Below are positions 39,126 through 45,048 of a stretch of DNA of 45,676 nucleotides, piece after piece; the stretch's first letter is position 1; the number at the start of each line of letters is the position of its first letter. A model generated the notes under the pieces. It was not told where the DNA came from, ran no database searches, and saw only the letters and a program-made list of their open reading frames with translations. The position numbers and the translations under genes are program-made. This DNA comes from a virus: positions 1-45,676 of IMG/VR virus record IMGVR_UViG_3300033064_002947; one strand, written 5' to 3'.

Positions 39126-39356
39126 TCAGTCCCGGCAATTCCGCGGCTCTGGCTCGCACACGACCTTCCCGGTCCAATACAGGTCGTCAGGAAAGTCGAA
39201 ATTCACCCACCTGACCGCCGCCAATTTCGCGGCCTCCTCCGTTTCGGCCATGACTTGGCGCTCCCTGAACTCGACGGTTTTGTAGTTCTGCACGAGACAT
39301 TCACTGCACGTGACGGGGCCGGTCGCGGTTCCTGTGATTATATAGACGTTAGCCAT
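39126..39356 (-). CDS. Small Cys-containing protein (76 aa)
   Basis: ATG 39356 after GGGGG. Begins MANVYIITGTATGPVTCSEC and ends CEPEPRNCRD; TETEEAAKLAAVRW-like helix. Two C-pairs suggest a metal or a disulphide. Function unknown. Confidence 0.55.
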   Translation of the reverse strand: MANVYIITGTATGPVTCSECLVQNYKTVEFRERQVMAETEEAAKLAAVRWVNFDFPDDLYWTGKVVCEPEPRNCRD

Positions 39357-39696
39357 AAAAGTCCCCCTCAGCTTGTATGAAGAAAGCGGGTAGGCCCGGC
39401 TTGACCTTGAACGGCAGACCGTCGATCCATTCTCGTACATCGTCTGGCGTGAAGCCCATTGTCCATTTCTGAAGCGCGCAAAGATAGTTTAGGTCGGGAG
39501 CTTCGCCCATTTCAATATGGTCAGCAGGGCAAACTAGGGAAATGTTGCACTTATCCCAAAGCAGCTCCTCGTACCGCTTTATGCGACGGACGAACAGGTG
39601 ATGCAAAGTATCATGGATCGATACTGGCTGCCTGCAGGCTGGGCAAAATCGCTGGTGCTCAACAAGCCATTCGCGCAGCTCCATTCTGGCGTTCAT
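39349..39696 (-). CDS. HNH-type nuclease-like protein
   Basis: 115 residues from ATG 39696 in an ATGA overlap. Contains CPAC, then IHDTLHHLFVRR (His-His as the nuclease first element), KCNISLVCPADH (Asn and His as the others), giving H-N-H with a zinc-binding Cys set. Phage small HNH proteins of about 110-120 residues near packaging or early genes nick DNA; whether this one is structural or homing-related is unclear. Confidence 0.7.
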   Translation of the reverse strand: MNARMELREWLVEHQRFCPACRQPVSIHDTLHHLFVRRIKRYEELLWDKCNISLVCPADHIEMGEAPDLNYLCALQKWTMGFTPDDVREWIDGLPFKVKPGLPAFFIQAEGDFYG

Positions 39697-39932
39697 CCCA
39701 GCATCTCGTCCCAGGCTTCACACAGTTCTTGAACAGCCAGGGCTAGTTCTATTCCTTGGATTCCATCATCTTTCGTCCATGCTTGATATACAGTTTCTAC
39801 CAGGCGGGGCAGTTCGTCGTCGAAGAATGGGCTATGCACGCGGAGCTTGACCTCTTCCGGTTCCAAAAGTGCGTCGAATTGGTCTATCTCGTCTTGTAAT
39901 TGGGCATGATTCAGATCATCGGGGTATGTCAT
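39693..39932 (-). CDS. Small acidic protein (79 aa)
   Basis: ATG 39932; begins MTYPDDLNHAQLQDEIDQF. Strongly acidic and helical, ending in QELCEAWDEMLG, whose last codons overlap the next ATG. A DNA-mimic-like charge is noted but no family matched. Confidence 0.6.
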   Translation of the reverse strand: MTYPDDLNHAQLQDEIDQFDALLEPEEVKLRVHSPFFDDELPRLVETVYQAWTKDDGIQGIELALAVQELCEAWDEMLG

Positions 39933-39933
39933 C

Positions 39934-40158
39934 TCAATTCAGGCACACCATGATCGCCATATTCATCGTCGGCGTCTCCTTTAGCGGGACCAGCACCATC
40001 GCGGCTCGCCTCCCATCCGTCTGCATCCGAAAGATCATCTTCTCCTTCGCCATTTCGTCCCATAAAGGTTTCATCCCGGAGATCATTTCCTTCAGCTTCC
40101 CAAGAGAACGTATAGCGTGTTCTCTCTGGTCCTTCTCGTACTTTTTCGACTGCTCCAC
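39934..40158 (-). CDS. Hypothetical protein (74 aa)
   Basis: GTG 40158 lies 5 bases after GGAGGTGG. Begins MEQSKKYEKDQREHAIRSLG and later has MIFRMQTDGRRAAMVLVPL, a helix-then-strand pattern that looks real. A second frame (39929-40204, GTG start, also with GGAGGTGG) covers the same DNA but its C-terminal part is hydrophilic and less plausible. I favour the 40158 frame. Confidence 0.55.
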   Translation of the reverse strand: MEQSKKYEKDQREHAIRSLGKLKEMISGMKPLWDEMAKEKMIFRMQTDGRRAAMVLVPLKETPTMNMAIMVCLN

Positions 40159-40193
40159 AGTCCACCTCCATTCCGTTTTTCAATCTGACTGTT

Positions 40194-40604
40194 TTACCGT
40201 CCACGCCGCCACCTCCAATATGTCATCGGATGTATGGTAGCATAGAATATATCCTGCACTGGAAGCCTCGCCCGCCACCAATAGTACCGCGCCAGCATCC
40301 CGGCCCAATGCCGAAATTCTTGCTTGGCGTCCGCCAGTAGCTTATCAGCCCTGCGTGGCATTGGTGGGACTGTGACTTGGATATTGGTACAGGTGTCTGT
40401 GTAGATCTTGCCGTCTTTCCCGCCGTGGTCAAGACAGATGGTATAAGCACCTCGGTGATATCTATCTTCATCATATATGTCCACCCCGCATGGCCAGGGG
40501 CCCTCCAAGAGCTTTCCGCAAAGCGAGCACCGTCGCCAGCCCTCAAAATAGAATCGGTTTTCCCAGCCCAACGAACCATGAATTGCAGTATCTTTATAGC
40601 TCAT
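40194..40604 (-). CDS. Hypothetical zinc-site protein (136 aa)
   Basis: ATG 40604 follows GGAGGATAG. Begins MSYKDTAIHGSLGWENRFYF; C-x-x-C at CSLCG near residue 27 and a second Cys/His set (CGVDIYDEDRYHRG). The C-terminus is aromatic and basic (YYWWRARLPVQD, YWRWRRGR). Function unknown. Confidence 0.6.
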   Translation of the reverse strand: MSYKDTAIHGSLGWENRFYFEGWRRCSLCGKLLEGPWPCGVDIYDEDRYHRGAYTICLDHGGKDGKIYTDTCTNIQVTVPPMPRRADKLLADAKQEFRHWAGMLARYYWWRARLPVQDIFYATIHPMTYWRWRRGR

Positions 40605-40606
40605 TT

Positions 40607-41341
40607 CTATCCTCCCCATGCCGTCGCGCCGGTCAGCTCCACGGCCTGATCTATCAACCAGGCCCTCCACGCCTTGCCCGCCAGCGTCCTCGCCCTGGGG
40701 AACACGACGATGGTGTCCAGCTGGCCCACGTCGCCATCGGGCCATACGACGATCCGGCAATTGTCATCCGATTCCACCAGGGACGCACTGATGCCCGGTC
40801 TCTCGCCTCCGCCCTGTCTCTCCTCCAAGGTCAGGCCCGCCATCGCCAGCACGGTCGTTTCGTCCTCGCCAGACAGAGATGCGAACACGGCGATGTTATC
40901 CAGCAGGAATGACTTAGCCTCAGCCCTCAACGCGGGGATTTTCAATGCCATTTCCACTTTGTTGAGGGCGGCGCCGGGATCACTGGACAGCAGGCCGTCG
41001 ACCACCTGTCTCCACAGGGCGACGTCGAGAACTTCGCCTTTGTCTTCCAATGCCTTCTGCATCTTCCCAGCCACCAGGTACATCGCAGTCCTGGATCTCA
41101 ATTCCAGGATGCGCGGGTCCCTTTCCGCGGCTTCTGCGACCAGGATTAGGTTGTATGCAGTGCGTTGGGACCAATGGAATTCGTCCCGGAGCCATCGGAG
41201 CCAGTCCCGGTCCGCCTTGAGCAGCTTCCGCGCTTCCCGGAGCCGGTACCCGATCTCGACCACGTTTTCCGTGGCCCTCGCGACGAGCTGGTGGATCTCC
41301 TCAGCGAGAAGATTGACGCGGGCCGTGTTGATGCGAATCAT
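40607..41341 (-). CDS. DUF3102-like phage protein
   Basis: 244 residues from ATG 41341 in an ATGA overlap. Residues 10-65 match the DUF3102 pattern: LVARATENVVEIGYRLREA, LKADRDWLRWLRDEFHWSQRTAYNLI. This helical domain is found in phage and plasmid proteins related to ParB/KorB-type or antirepressor proteins. The rest includes VESDDNCRIVVWPDGD and WRAWLIDQAVEL. A role in regulation or segregation-like DNA binding is inferred. Confidence 0.75.
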   Translation of the reverse strand: MIRINTARVNLLAEEIHQLVARATENVVEIGYRLREARKLLKADRDWLRWLRDEFHWSQRTAYNLILVAEAAERDPRILELRSRTAMYLVAGKMQKALEDKGEVLDVALWRQVVDGLLSSDPGAALNKVEMALKIPALRAEAKSFLLDNIAVFASLSGEDETTVLAMAGLTLEERQGGGERPGISASLVESDDNCRIVVWPDGDVGQLDTIVVFPRARTLAGKAWRAWLIDQAVELTGATAWGG

Positions 41342-41595
41342 TCTCCGCACTTTTCCAAGACATCGGTCGCCTTGTCGAGAATCTTGGCGATTGCCTCCTT
41401 GTGCTTTTCGTAGAAGGCATCCGCCGCTTTCTGCCCGTCGAGGTGAATCACGCCAACGGGCCTTGTTCCGTCAGGCGGTCTATCTGAAATGTAGTTCACG
41501 CCAGTCACGTAATCGCCTTTGTCGATGGAACAGAAGCAGAATATCCCCTCTCCGGCGTCCATGGTGCCGTCTATGACGTATTCAGTCCAACTCAT
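41338..41595 (-). CDS. Hypothetical protein (85 aa)
   Basis: ATG 41595 overlaps the end of the frameshifted zinc-site gene. Begins MSWTEYVIDGTMDAGEGIF and ends with a helix (AIAKILDKATDVLEKCGE). A small alpha/beta domain; function unknown. Confidence 0.6.
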   Translation of the reverse strand: MSWTEYVIDGTMDAGEGIFCFCSIDKGDYVTGVNYISDRPPDGTRPVGVIHLDGQKAADAFYEKHKEAIAKILDKATDVLEKCGE

Positions 41596-41753
41596 CGTCA
41601 GCCTCTTTTCCCCCGTGCAAGGGGCAATCCTCAGTCACCCAAAACACCGGCCCGTCGTCTGGATATTCCTGCACCGTGCGCATTGTCGAGAATCGGACAG
41701 GTGCAGCCACGATCTATCGCCTCATCGCTGCCCGGATTCGGAACGTCATCCAT
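41582..41753 (-). pseudogene. Frameshifted C-x-CP...CPLHG small zinc protein
   Basis: Frame A from ATG 41753 (GGGGG upstream) reads MDDVPNPGSDEAIDRGC and CTCPILDNAHG, then loses sense and stops at 41631. Frame B from ATG 41683 continues with QEYPDDGPVFWVTEDC and CPLHG, ending at 41582. Together they give the common phage micro-protein with NPGSDEA, CxCPxLDN and FWxTExCPLHG. A single base difference or a +1 frameshift near CACGGT links them. The broken gene may be dead or recoded. Confidence 0.65.
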
Positions 41754-41770
41754 CGCTGACCCCCTTTTGT

Positions 41771-41785
41771 TTGCAAACTTTGCAA
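41771..41785. promoter_or_regulatory. TTGCAA tandem site 3
   Basis: Two TTGCAA hexamers 3 bases apart, between the DnaC-like gene and the CxCP gene. Confidence 0.3.
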
Positions 41786-41794
41786 CAATCATCG

Positions 41795-42625
41795 TCAAAA
41801 CACCTTCTCCTCTACTACCCTTTCCTTGAGCAGTGGCCTCACGTCCCCGCCACCAGCTTCAATGACCCAGAAGTGGGTCATTCTTGAGTACAGCCAGCCC
41901 AGGCTATCGGGCCAGTCATCTCCACCCGGCTCCACATTGCTCGCCAGGACCGTGACGGCCTGGAAGTCACATGCTAGGTCGTAGCGGTGGTCCAGGAGCT
42001 GCCGATACTTCTCCTCAGCCCACGGTGTCTGCTGGTAGGCATCCACCTCGTCGATCAGCAGTGCATAGCAATCAGACCACTGAGTAAAAGCGTTCGAGAA
42101 CCCCAACCCGCTCGGGCCGTAGGACTCCCGCAGGTGCTGCAGTAATCCCGCCGTGGTGCAATAGACCGCAGCCTTGCGCTGCTCCAGGAAATGGTTGGCG
42201 ATGCAGGCAAGGAGGAAAGTCTTTGACGTTCCGTAGCTGCCCCATAACGTCAGCCAACCATAGCCAAGATCCACCATCTGCCGGGCGGCGTCGTACTGGG
42301 CCCTCCGATCCACGTCGTCCAAATAGTCCTGGAACCGCGCATGCCGCAGCCAGGACGTGAGCCCGCTGGCGTCCCGGAGATACTTGGTCAGGTCGCCATT
42401 CTTGCACACGCACGGGAACAGTTTGCCGAACGCCTTGTGTTGGATGGAAACGTCTTCACGGAATACCCCAAGCCCAAGGCAGGCGGGACAGATGTCATCC
42501 CTTCGGGCCTGGGCCAGCGCGTGTTTCTTCCACTCCGGGGGCTCGTCGGATCTTGGAATGCTGAGCTGCAATGGCCCTGGCGACGGAAGGCGATGCTTGC
42601 TCGTGCTTGATCCTACTAGGGGCAT
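41795..42625 (-). CDS. DnaC-like helicase loader (AAA+ ATPase)
   Basis: 276 residues from ATG 42625 with AGAGGAGTG upstream. A zinc-type knuckle (C46/C49 and C72/C74) precedes the AAA+ core: Walker A GSYGTSKT (129-136), Walker B LLIDEVD (189-195), and sensor-like VTVLASNVEP. Such proteins load the replicative helicase at the origin. The Walker A Ser/Lys/Thr are intact. The first 131 bases overlap the end of the initiator gene in another frame. Confidence 0.85.
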   Translation of the reverse strand: MPLVGSSTSKHRLPSPGPLQLSIPRSDEPPEWKKHALAQARRDDICPACLGLGVFREDVSIQHKAFGKLFPCVCKNGDLTKYLRDASGLTSWLRHARFQDYLDDVDRRAQYDAARQMVDLGYGWLTLWGSYGTSKTFLLACIANHFLEQRKAAVYCTTAGLLQHLRESYGPSGLGFSNAFTQWSDCYALLIDEVDAYQQTPWAEEKYRQLLDHRYDLACDFQAVTVLASNVEPGGDDWPDSLGWLYSRMTHFWVIEAGGGDVRPLLKERVVEEKVF

Positions 42626-43445
42626 TACGTTTCACTCCTCTCACGTGGGGTATCTCCCCGATATTATACCACTTTTCCAGCATATATTTTACATTTCCTT
42701 TATACCAGCCAAGGCCGACATAAGCACGAACAACCTCTCTCCAACGGTCTAAGTCTGTGACTTCAGCCAGGTCAGGCCACCAGGATTTGGGCGGGAAGAG
42801 TTCTGTCACTTCACGGTAGACGTCCACGGCTGGCGGGCGCGGGGGCTTGGCGTCAATGCGGGGCTTCGGAACTGCTTGTTCCAGAACCTCGGAGTCTGTA
42901 ACGGGGACGGTGGGTTCAGAAATCTCAATCGGACAAGAATCTTGTGCCGGCGCGCTAGCGCCAAGGGTTTTATTCTTAACCTTATTATCCTTACCTTGTT
43001 CTTCTTTAGGTAACGGTTTTGATACATTAACCGTATCTTCTGAGATACATTCAGTTGTATCATTTATGATACGAATGGTTGTATCATTCTGTTTAGCAAG
43101 TTCAACCAACCCGAGTTCAACCAACCGTGGGATTTGATTCACGTCCTCGATATAGGTCATTGACGAGGTGCCGAGCCTCCTGACCCTGGTGATGTATCCA
43201 AGTCTTACCAGCTCTGTGGTGTGGCGCGAGACGGTAACCCTTTTTTTCTTGCGGTCGCTTGCTAATCTCTCGGTGCCAGGAAAGCACTCACCTTTTTGTT
43301 GTGCATATTTGAGATAGATGGCGTAGGTTCTGTATGCCCCATCACTGAGGTCAGGGTCCAGTGCGATTACATGGCTCAACTGAGCAAACCCAACTTTTTG
43401 TACGGGGTTGCGGTAAACGATGCTTTCCAATGATTCTTCTGTCAT
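42495..43445 (-). CDS. Winged-helix replication initiator
   Basis: 316 residues from ATG 43445. Residues 20-100 form a winged helix: ALDPDLSDGAYRTYAIYL, CFPGTERLASDRKK, VSRHTTELVRLGYITRVRR, typical of HTH_36 in phage initiators. After a variable linker (residues 120-210, Thr/Pro-rich) comes a DnaD-like C-terminal helical part (VYREVTELFPPKSWW, GNVKYMLEKWYN). It would bind the origin and recruit the loader gene that follows. The AP2-HNH gene stop overlaps its start by 4 bases. Confidence 0.75.
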   Translation of the reverse strand: MTEESLESIVYRNPVQKVGFAQLSHVIALDPDLSDGAYRTYAIYLKYAQQKGECFPGTERLASDRKKKRVTVSRHTTELVRLGYITRVRRLGTSSMTYIEDVNQIPRLVELGLVELAKQNDTTIRIINDTTECISEDTVNVSKPLPKEEQGKDNKVKNKTLGASAPAQDSCPIEISEPTVPVTDSEVLEQAVPKPRIDAKPPRPPAVDVYREVTELFPPKSWWPDLAEVTDLDRWREVVRAYVGLGWYKGNVKYMLEKWYNIGEIPHVRGVKRNAPSRIKHEQASPSVARAIAAQHSKIRRAPGVEETRAGPGPKG

Positions 43446-43936
43446 GGTCTTTTTTCCTGTGGGAAGTTTAGCGTGGCGAACTCACCGTGCAATTCAAGGG
43501 CTGCGGCGTCGTAGGCATGGGCGGCTTGTTCAAGGTCGTCGAAGTAGCCCTGATGAAGTTGTTTCCCATCGACAACGATATGTGCACGCCATTTTCTGCA
43601 CCCTTTGTGAAAGCTCGCGCCCATGTAGCCGGACGTATTTCTTTTGTATCGGTGGCTATTTCTCGCGTTCTCTTTGCGGCTGCACTCCCGGAGGTTCTCA
43701 CGGCGATTATCAAGGCTGTTCCCGTTGACGTGATCAGTCAGTATGTCCTTAGCAGGGTCGAGAATCAACCTATGCATGAATAGTTGCGTCCTCTTCCCCT
43801 TGAGCCATACGTTCCGTTTTGCGTATCCGGTTTTCCCTGTACGGGAATAATACCATCCCCATTGACTCAACCACTCGTGATCCTCATTGTCCACGATGGC
43901 GAACTTGCCTTGGGTCAGTGGTATCTTCTTGTTCAT
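43442..43936 (-). CDS. AP2-HNH homing endonuclease
   Basis: 164 residues from ATG 43936 (GGAGGG 5 bases upstream). Residues 50-95 are an HNH nuclease core (MHRLIL, DHVNGNSLDNRRENLREC). Residues 103-160 form an AP2 DNA-binding domain (GYMGASFHKGCRKWRAHIVV, AAHAYDAAALELHGEFA). Such genes are mobile in phages and bind specific recognition sites. It is read with its neighbours and preceded by a structured leader. Confidence 0.9.
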   Translation of the reverse strand: MNKKIPLTQGKFAIVDNEDHEWLSQWGWYYSRTGKTGYAKRNVWLKGKRTQLFMHRLILDPAKDILTDHVNGNSLDNRRENLRECSRKENARNSHRYKRNTSGYMGASFHKGCRKWRAHIVVDGKQLHQGYFDDLEQAAHAYDAAALELHGEFATLNFPQEKRP

Positions 43937-44084
43937 AGTTCCCTCCAATACAAAAGGACTGCTTCTCTTGCCCGGCTCCGTAGCCCTGTAGCGATCGCCC
44001 ACAAGCTGGCGAGAGATACGGGGCCGGACAAGAACAGCAGTCCTGCCGCTTGTGATTTCCCTCGCTACAGGGATATTCTAGGTT
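43937..44084 (-). ncRNA. Structured leader with interleaved inverted repeats
   Basis: Two alternative helices share one segment. The first pairs CCCTGTAGCGA (44072-44062 on minus) and CACAAGC (44054-44048) with GCTTGTG (44006-44000) and TCGCTACAGGG (43994-43984). The second pairs the 21-base segment 44043-44023, which lies in the loop of the first, with 43976-43956 (18 of 21 bases match), followed by UUUU. They cannot both form fully, because the 4-base linker cannot span a 21-bp helix. The layout is that of an antiterminator/terminator switch. Ribosome site GGAGGG and ATG follow. Confidence 0.55.
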
Positions 44085-44090
44085 GCCCAT

Positions 44091-44119
44091 ATTCTACTAC
44101 ACATCGCCAGCATTGTCAA
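44091..44119 (-). promoter_or_regulatory. Sigma70-like promoter for the replication block
   Basis: Minus strand TTGACA (44119-44114), 17 bases, TAGAAT (44096-44091). A start about 7 bases on gives a leader of about 147 bases before the AP2-HNH gene. Confidence 0.75.
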
Positions 44120-44134
44120 ATCCTGCATGTCAGT

Positions 44135-44200
44135 TCACCACCAGCCGAATACTCTTCCTGCCGCGTAGGGCGGCTGCTCAGGGAGTATGGGAGTGCTCAT
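44135..44200 (-). CDS. Possible micro-protein (21 aa)
   Basis: ATG 44200 overlaps the stop of the tape-measure-like gene (ATGA); the frame begins MSTPILPEQPPYAAG and ends FGWW. No independent ribosome site. Coupling is the only support. Confidence 0.35.
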   Translation of the reverse strand: MSTPILPEQPPYAAGRVFGWW

Positions 44201-44469
44201 TCAGTCTCCATCAATGCTAAATATTCCCAATTGGGCGGCACGATCTTTTGTAGCACCAATAGTTCTGGCACGTTGACCAATGCCACTATTTCTTCTAATG
44301 TGGATGCTAGCCCCGTCCCTACGAGCTTGTACCCGATTCTCATGAGGTCAATATCTGACACCGTGCCGCCTGTTGCCTCCCGCAGACTGCCCAACAAAGC
44401 ATAACTGTCTATGCCAGTGCTTTTTGCTAGCATCTCAAAGGCGATTGCGACCTGCTCAAGCTTTATCAT
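44197..44469 (-). CDS. Small protein resembling a tape-measure segment
   Basis: 90 residues from ATG 44469, which overlaps the previous stop. Residues 10-44 (AFEMLAKSTG..., GGTVSDIDLMR) match residues 91-121 of this phage's own tape measure protein (AFEMMSKESG..., GTVSDLELMR), with a 4-residue insertion. The conserved helix-turn-helix of tape measure proteins appears here as a free-standing, early-orientation gene. It may bind tail chaperone or tail-tip partners. Function is unknown; a decoy or exclusion role is speculation. Confidence 0.65.
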   Translation of the reverse strand: MIKLEQVAIAFEMLAKSTGIDSYALLGSLREATGGTVSDIDLMRIGYKLVGTGLASTLEEIVALVNVPELLVLQKIVPPNWEYLALMETE

Positions 44470-44618
44470 TCAATCTTCACCAAATCTATCACCATGCTGA
44501 AATTATCAAAGATTCTTGGCGACCCTCGCCCTAGATAAGTGTGCATCGTCGGCTTCAGCCCCGCAAAAAGCCCAACCCCAACTACCACCAGTTTGCAGAA
44601 TTTACGCCGAGACAGCAT
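44466..44618 (-). CDS. Small protein with a twin-arginine-like signal (50 aa)
   Basis: ATG 44618 with AAAGGA 6 bases upstream (ATG 44621 is an alternative). It starts MLSRRKFCKLVVVGVGLFAG. S-R-R-x-F-x-K followed by a hydrophobic stretch fits the Tat signal consensus. The remaining 28 residues are short and its stop overlaps the ATG of the tape-measure-like gene. A membrane-anchored or exported peptide is inferred. Confidence 0.55.
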   Translation of the reverse strand: MLSRRKFCKLVVVGVGLFAGLKPTMHTYLGRGSPRIFDNFSMVIDLVKIE

Positions 44619-44640
44619 CATATATCCTTTTCAGATTGCC

Positions 44641-44826
44641 CTACCACCAGCCCAAGCAGCGGCCCGCCAAGATGATACCTGCCGCTGATTTAATCAATTC
44701 TAGTATATAGCTCCAGGCCGTACATCTGATCTCGTTACGGCCTATCAGGAAAGGCCCGCCAAATATGTCTAGCGCCGCCGTCAATAGAATACAACTTGCG
44801 GAACTCAATATTATCCAGTCTGGCAT
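44641..44826 (-). CDS. Small two-helix membrane protein (61 aa)
   Basis: ATG 44826 with AAAGGAG 7 bases upstream. Helices at residues 3-20 (DWIILSSASCILLTAALDIF) and about 38-60 (YILELIKSAAGIILAG). Size and topology are compatible with a holin or membrane regulator; no charged holin-type start is clear. It is not next to the endolysin, so a holin role is unproven. Confidence 0.6.
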   Translation of the reverse strand: MPDWIILSSASCILLTAALDIFGGPFLIGRNEIRCTAWSYILELIKSAAGIILAGRCLGWW

Positions 44827-44843
44827 TTTACACTCCTTTCGGA

Positions 44844-45011
44844 TTACTTCTGGTCTATTGTTGTGTCCCAGCATTCCCTGTGCGCCGGACGATCATCCAT
44901 GTACGGATTAACATATACGGCACCACTGTCGAGGTCTTCCCAGGTGATAGGCTCTCCGCAGATGACGCAAGGCTCACCAATTAAGCATGAGAAATCACGG
45001 TGCAAAATCAT
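44844..45011 (-). CDS. Small zinc-site protein (55 aa)
   Basis: ATG 45011 with AAGGA 3 bases upstream. It begins MILHRDFSCLIGEPC and has C-x-x-C (CVIC) then RPAHREC, a pattern of C2HC zinc sites in small phage proteins. Protein-like throughout; function unknown. Confidence 0.55.
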   Translation of the reverse strand: MILHRDFSCLIGEPCVICGEPITWEDLDSGAVYVNPYMDDRPAHRECWDTTIDQK

Positions 45012-45048
45012 AGTCCTTGCCGAGGATATTGATCGTGTCGGGTTTCAT
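44995..45048 (-). CDS. Micro-frame (17 aa)
   Basis: ATG 45048 overlaps the C5-methyltransferase stop; it reads MKPDTINILGKDYDFAP and stops within the next gene. Possibly only a translational-coupling leader. Confidence 0.3.
   Translation of the reverse strand: MKPDTINILGKDYDFAP

Noticed and set aside
39929-40204. A 91-codon frame overlapping the 39934-40158 gene
   Set aside because: Has a ribosome site and an ATGA junction, but its second half is hydrophilic low-complexity; the other frame has better protein character. Not fully excluded.
42663-42668. TATAAT with extended -10 upstream of the DnaC-like gene
   Set aside because: No -35 element at 16-18 bases, and the bases are the Tyr-Asn codons of the initiator protein.
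43884-44090. A 68-codon Cys-rich frame on the minus strand over the structured leader
   Set aside because: No ribosome site, starts at the predicted transcription start, and its sequence is dictated by the long inverted repeats; the RNA explanation is better.
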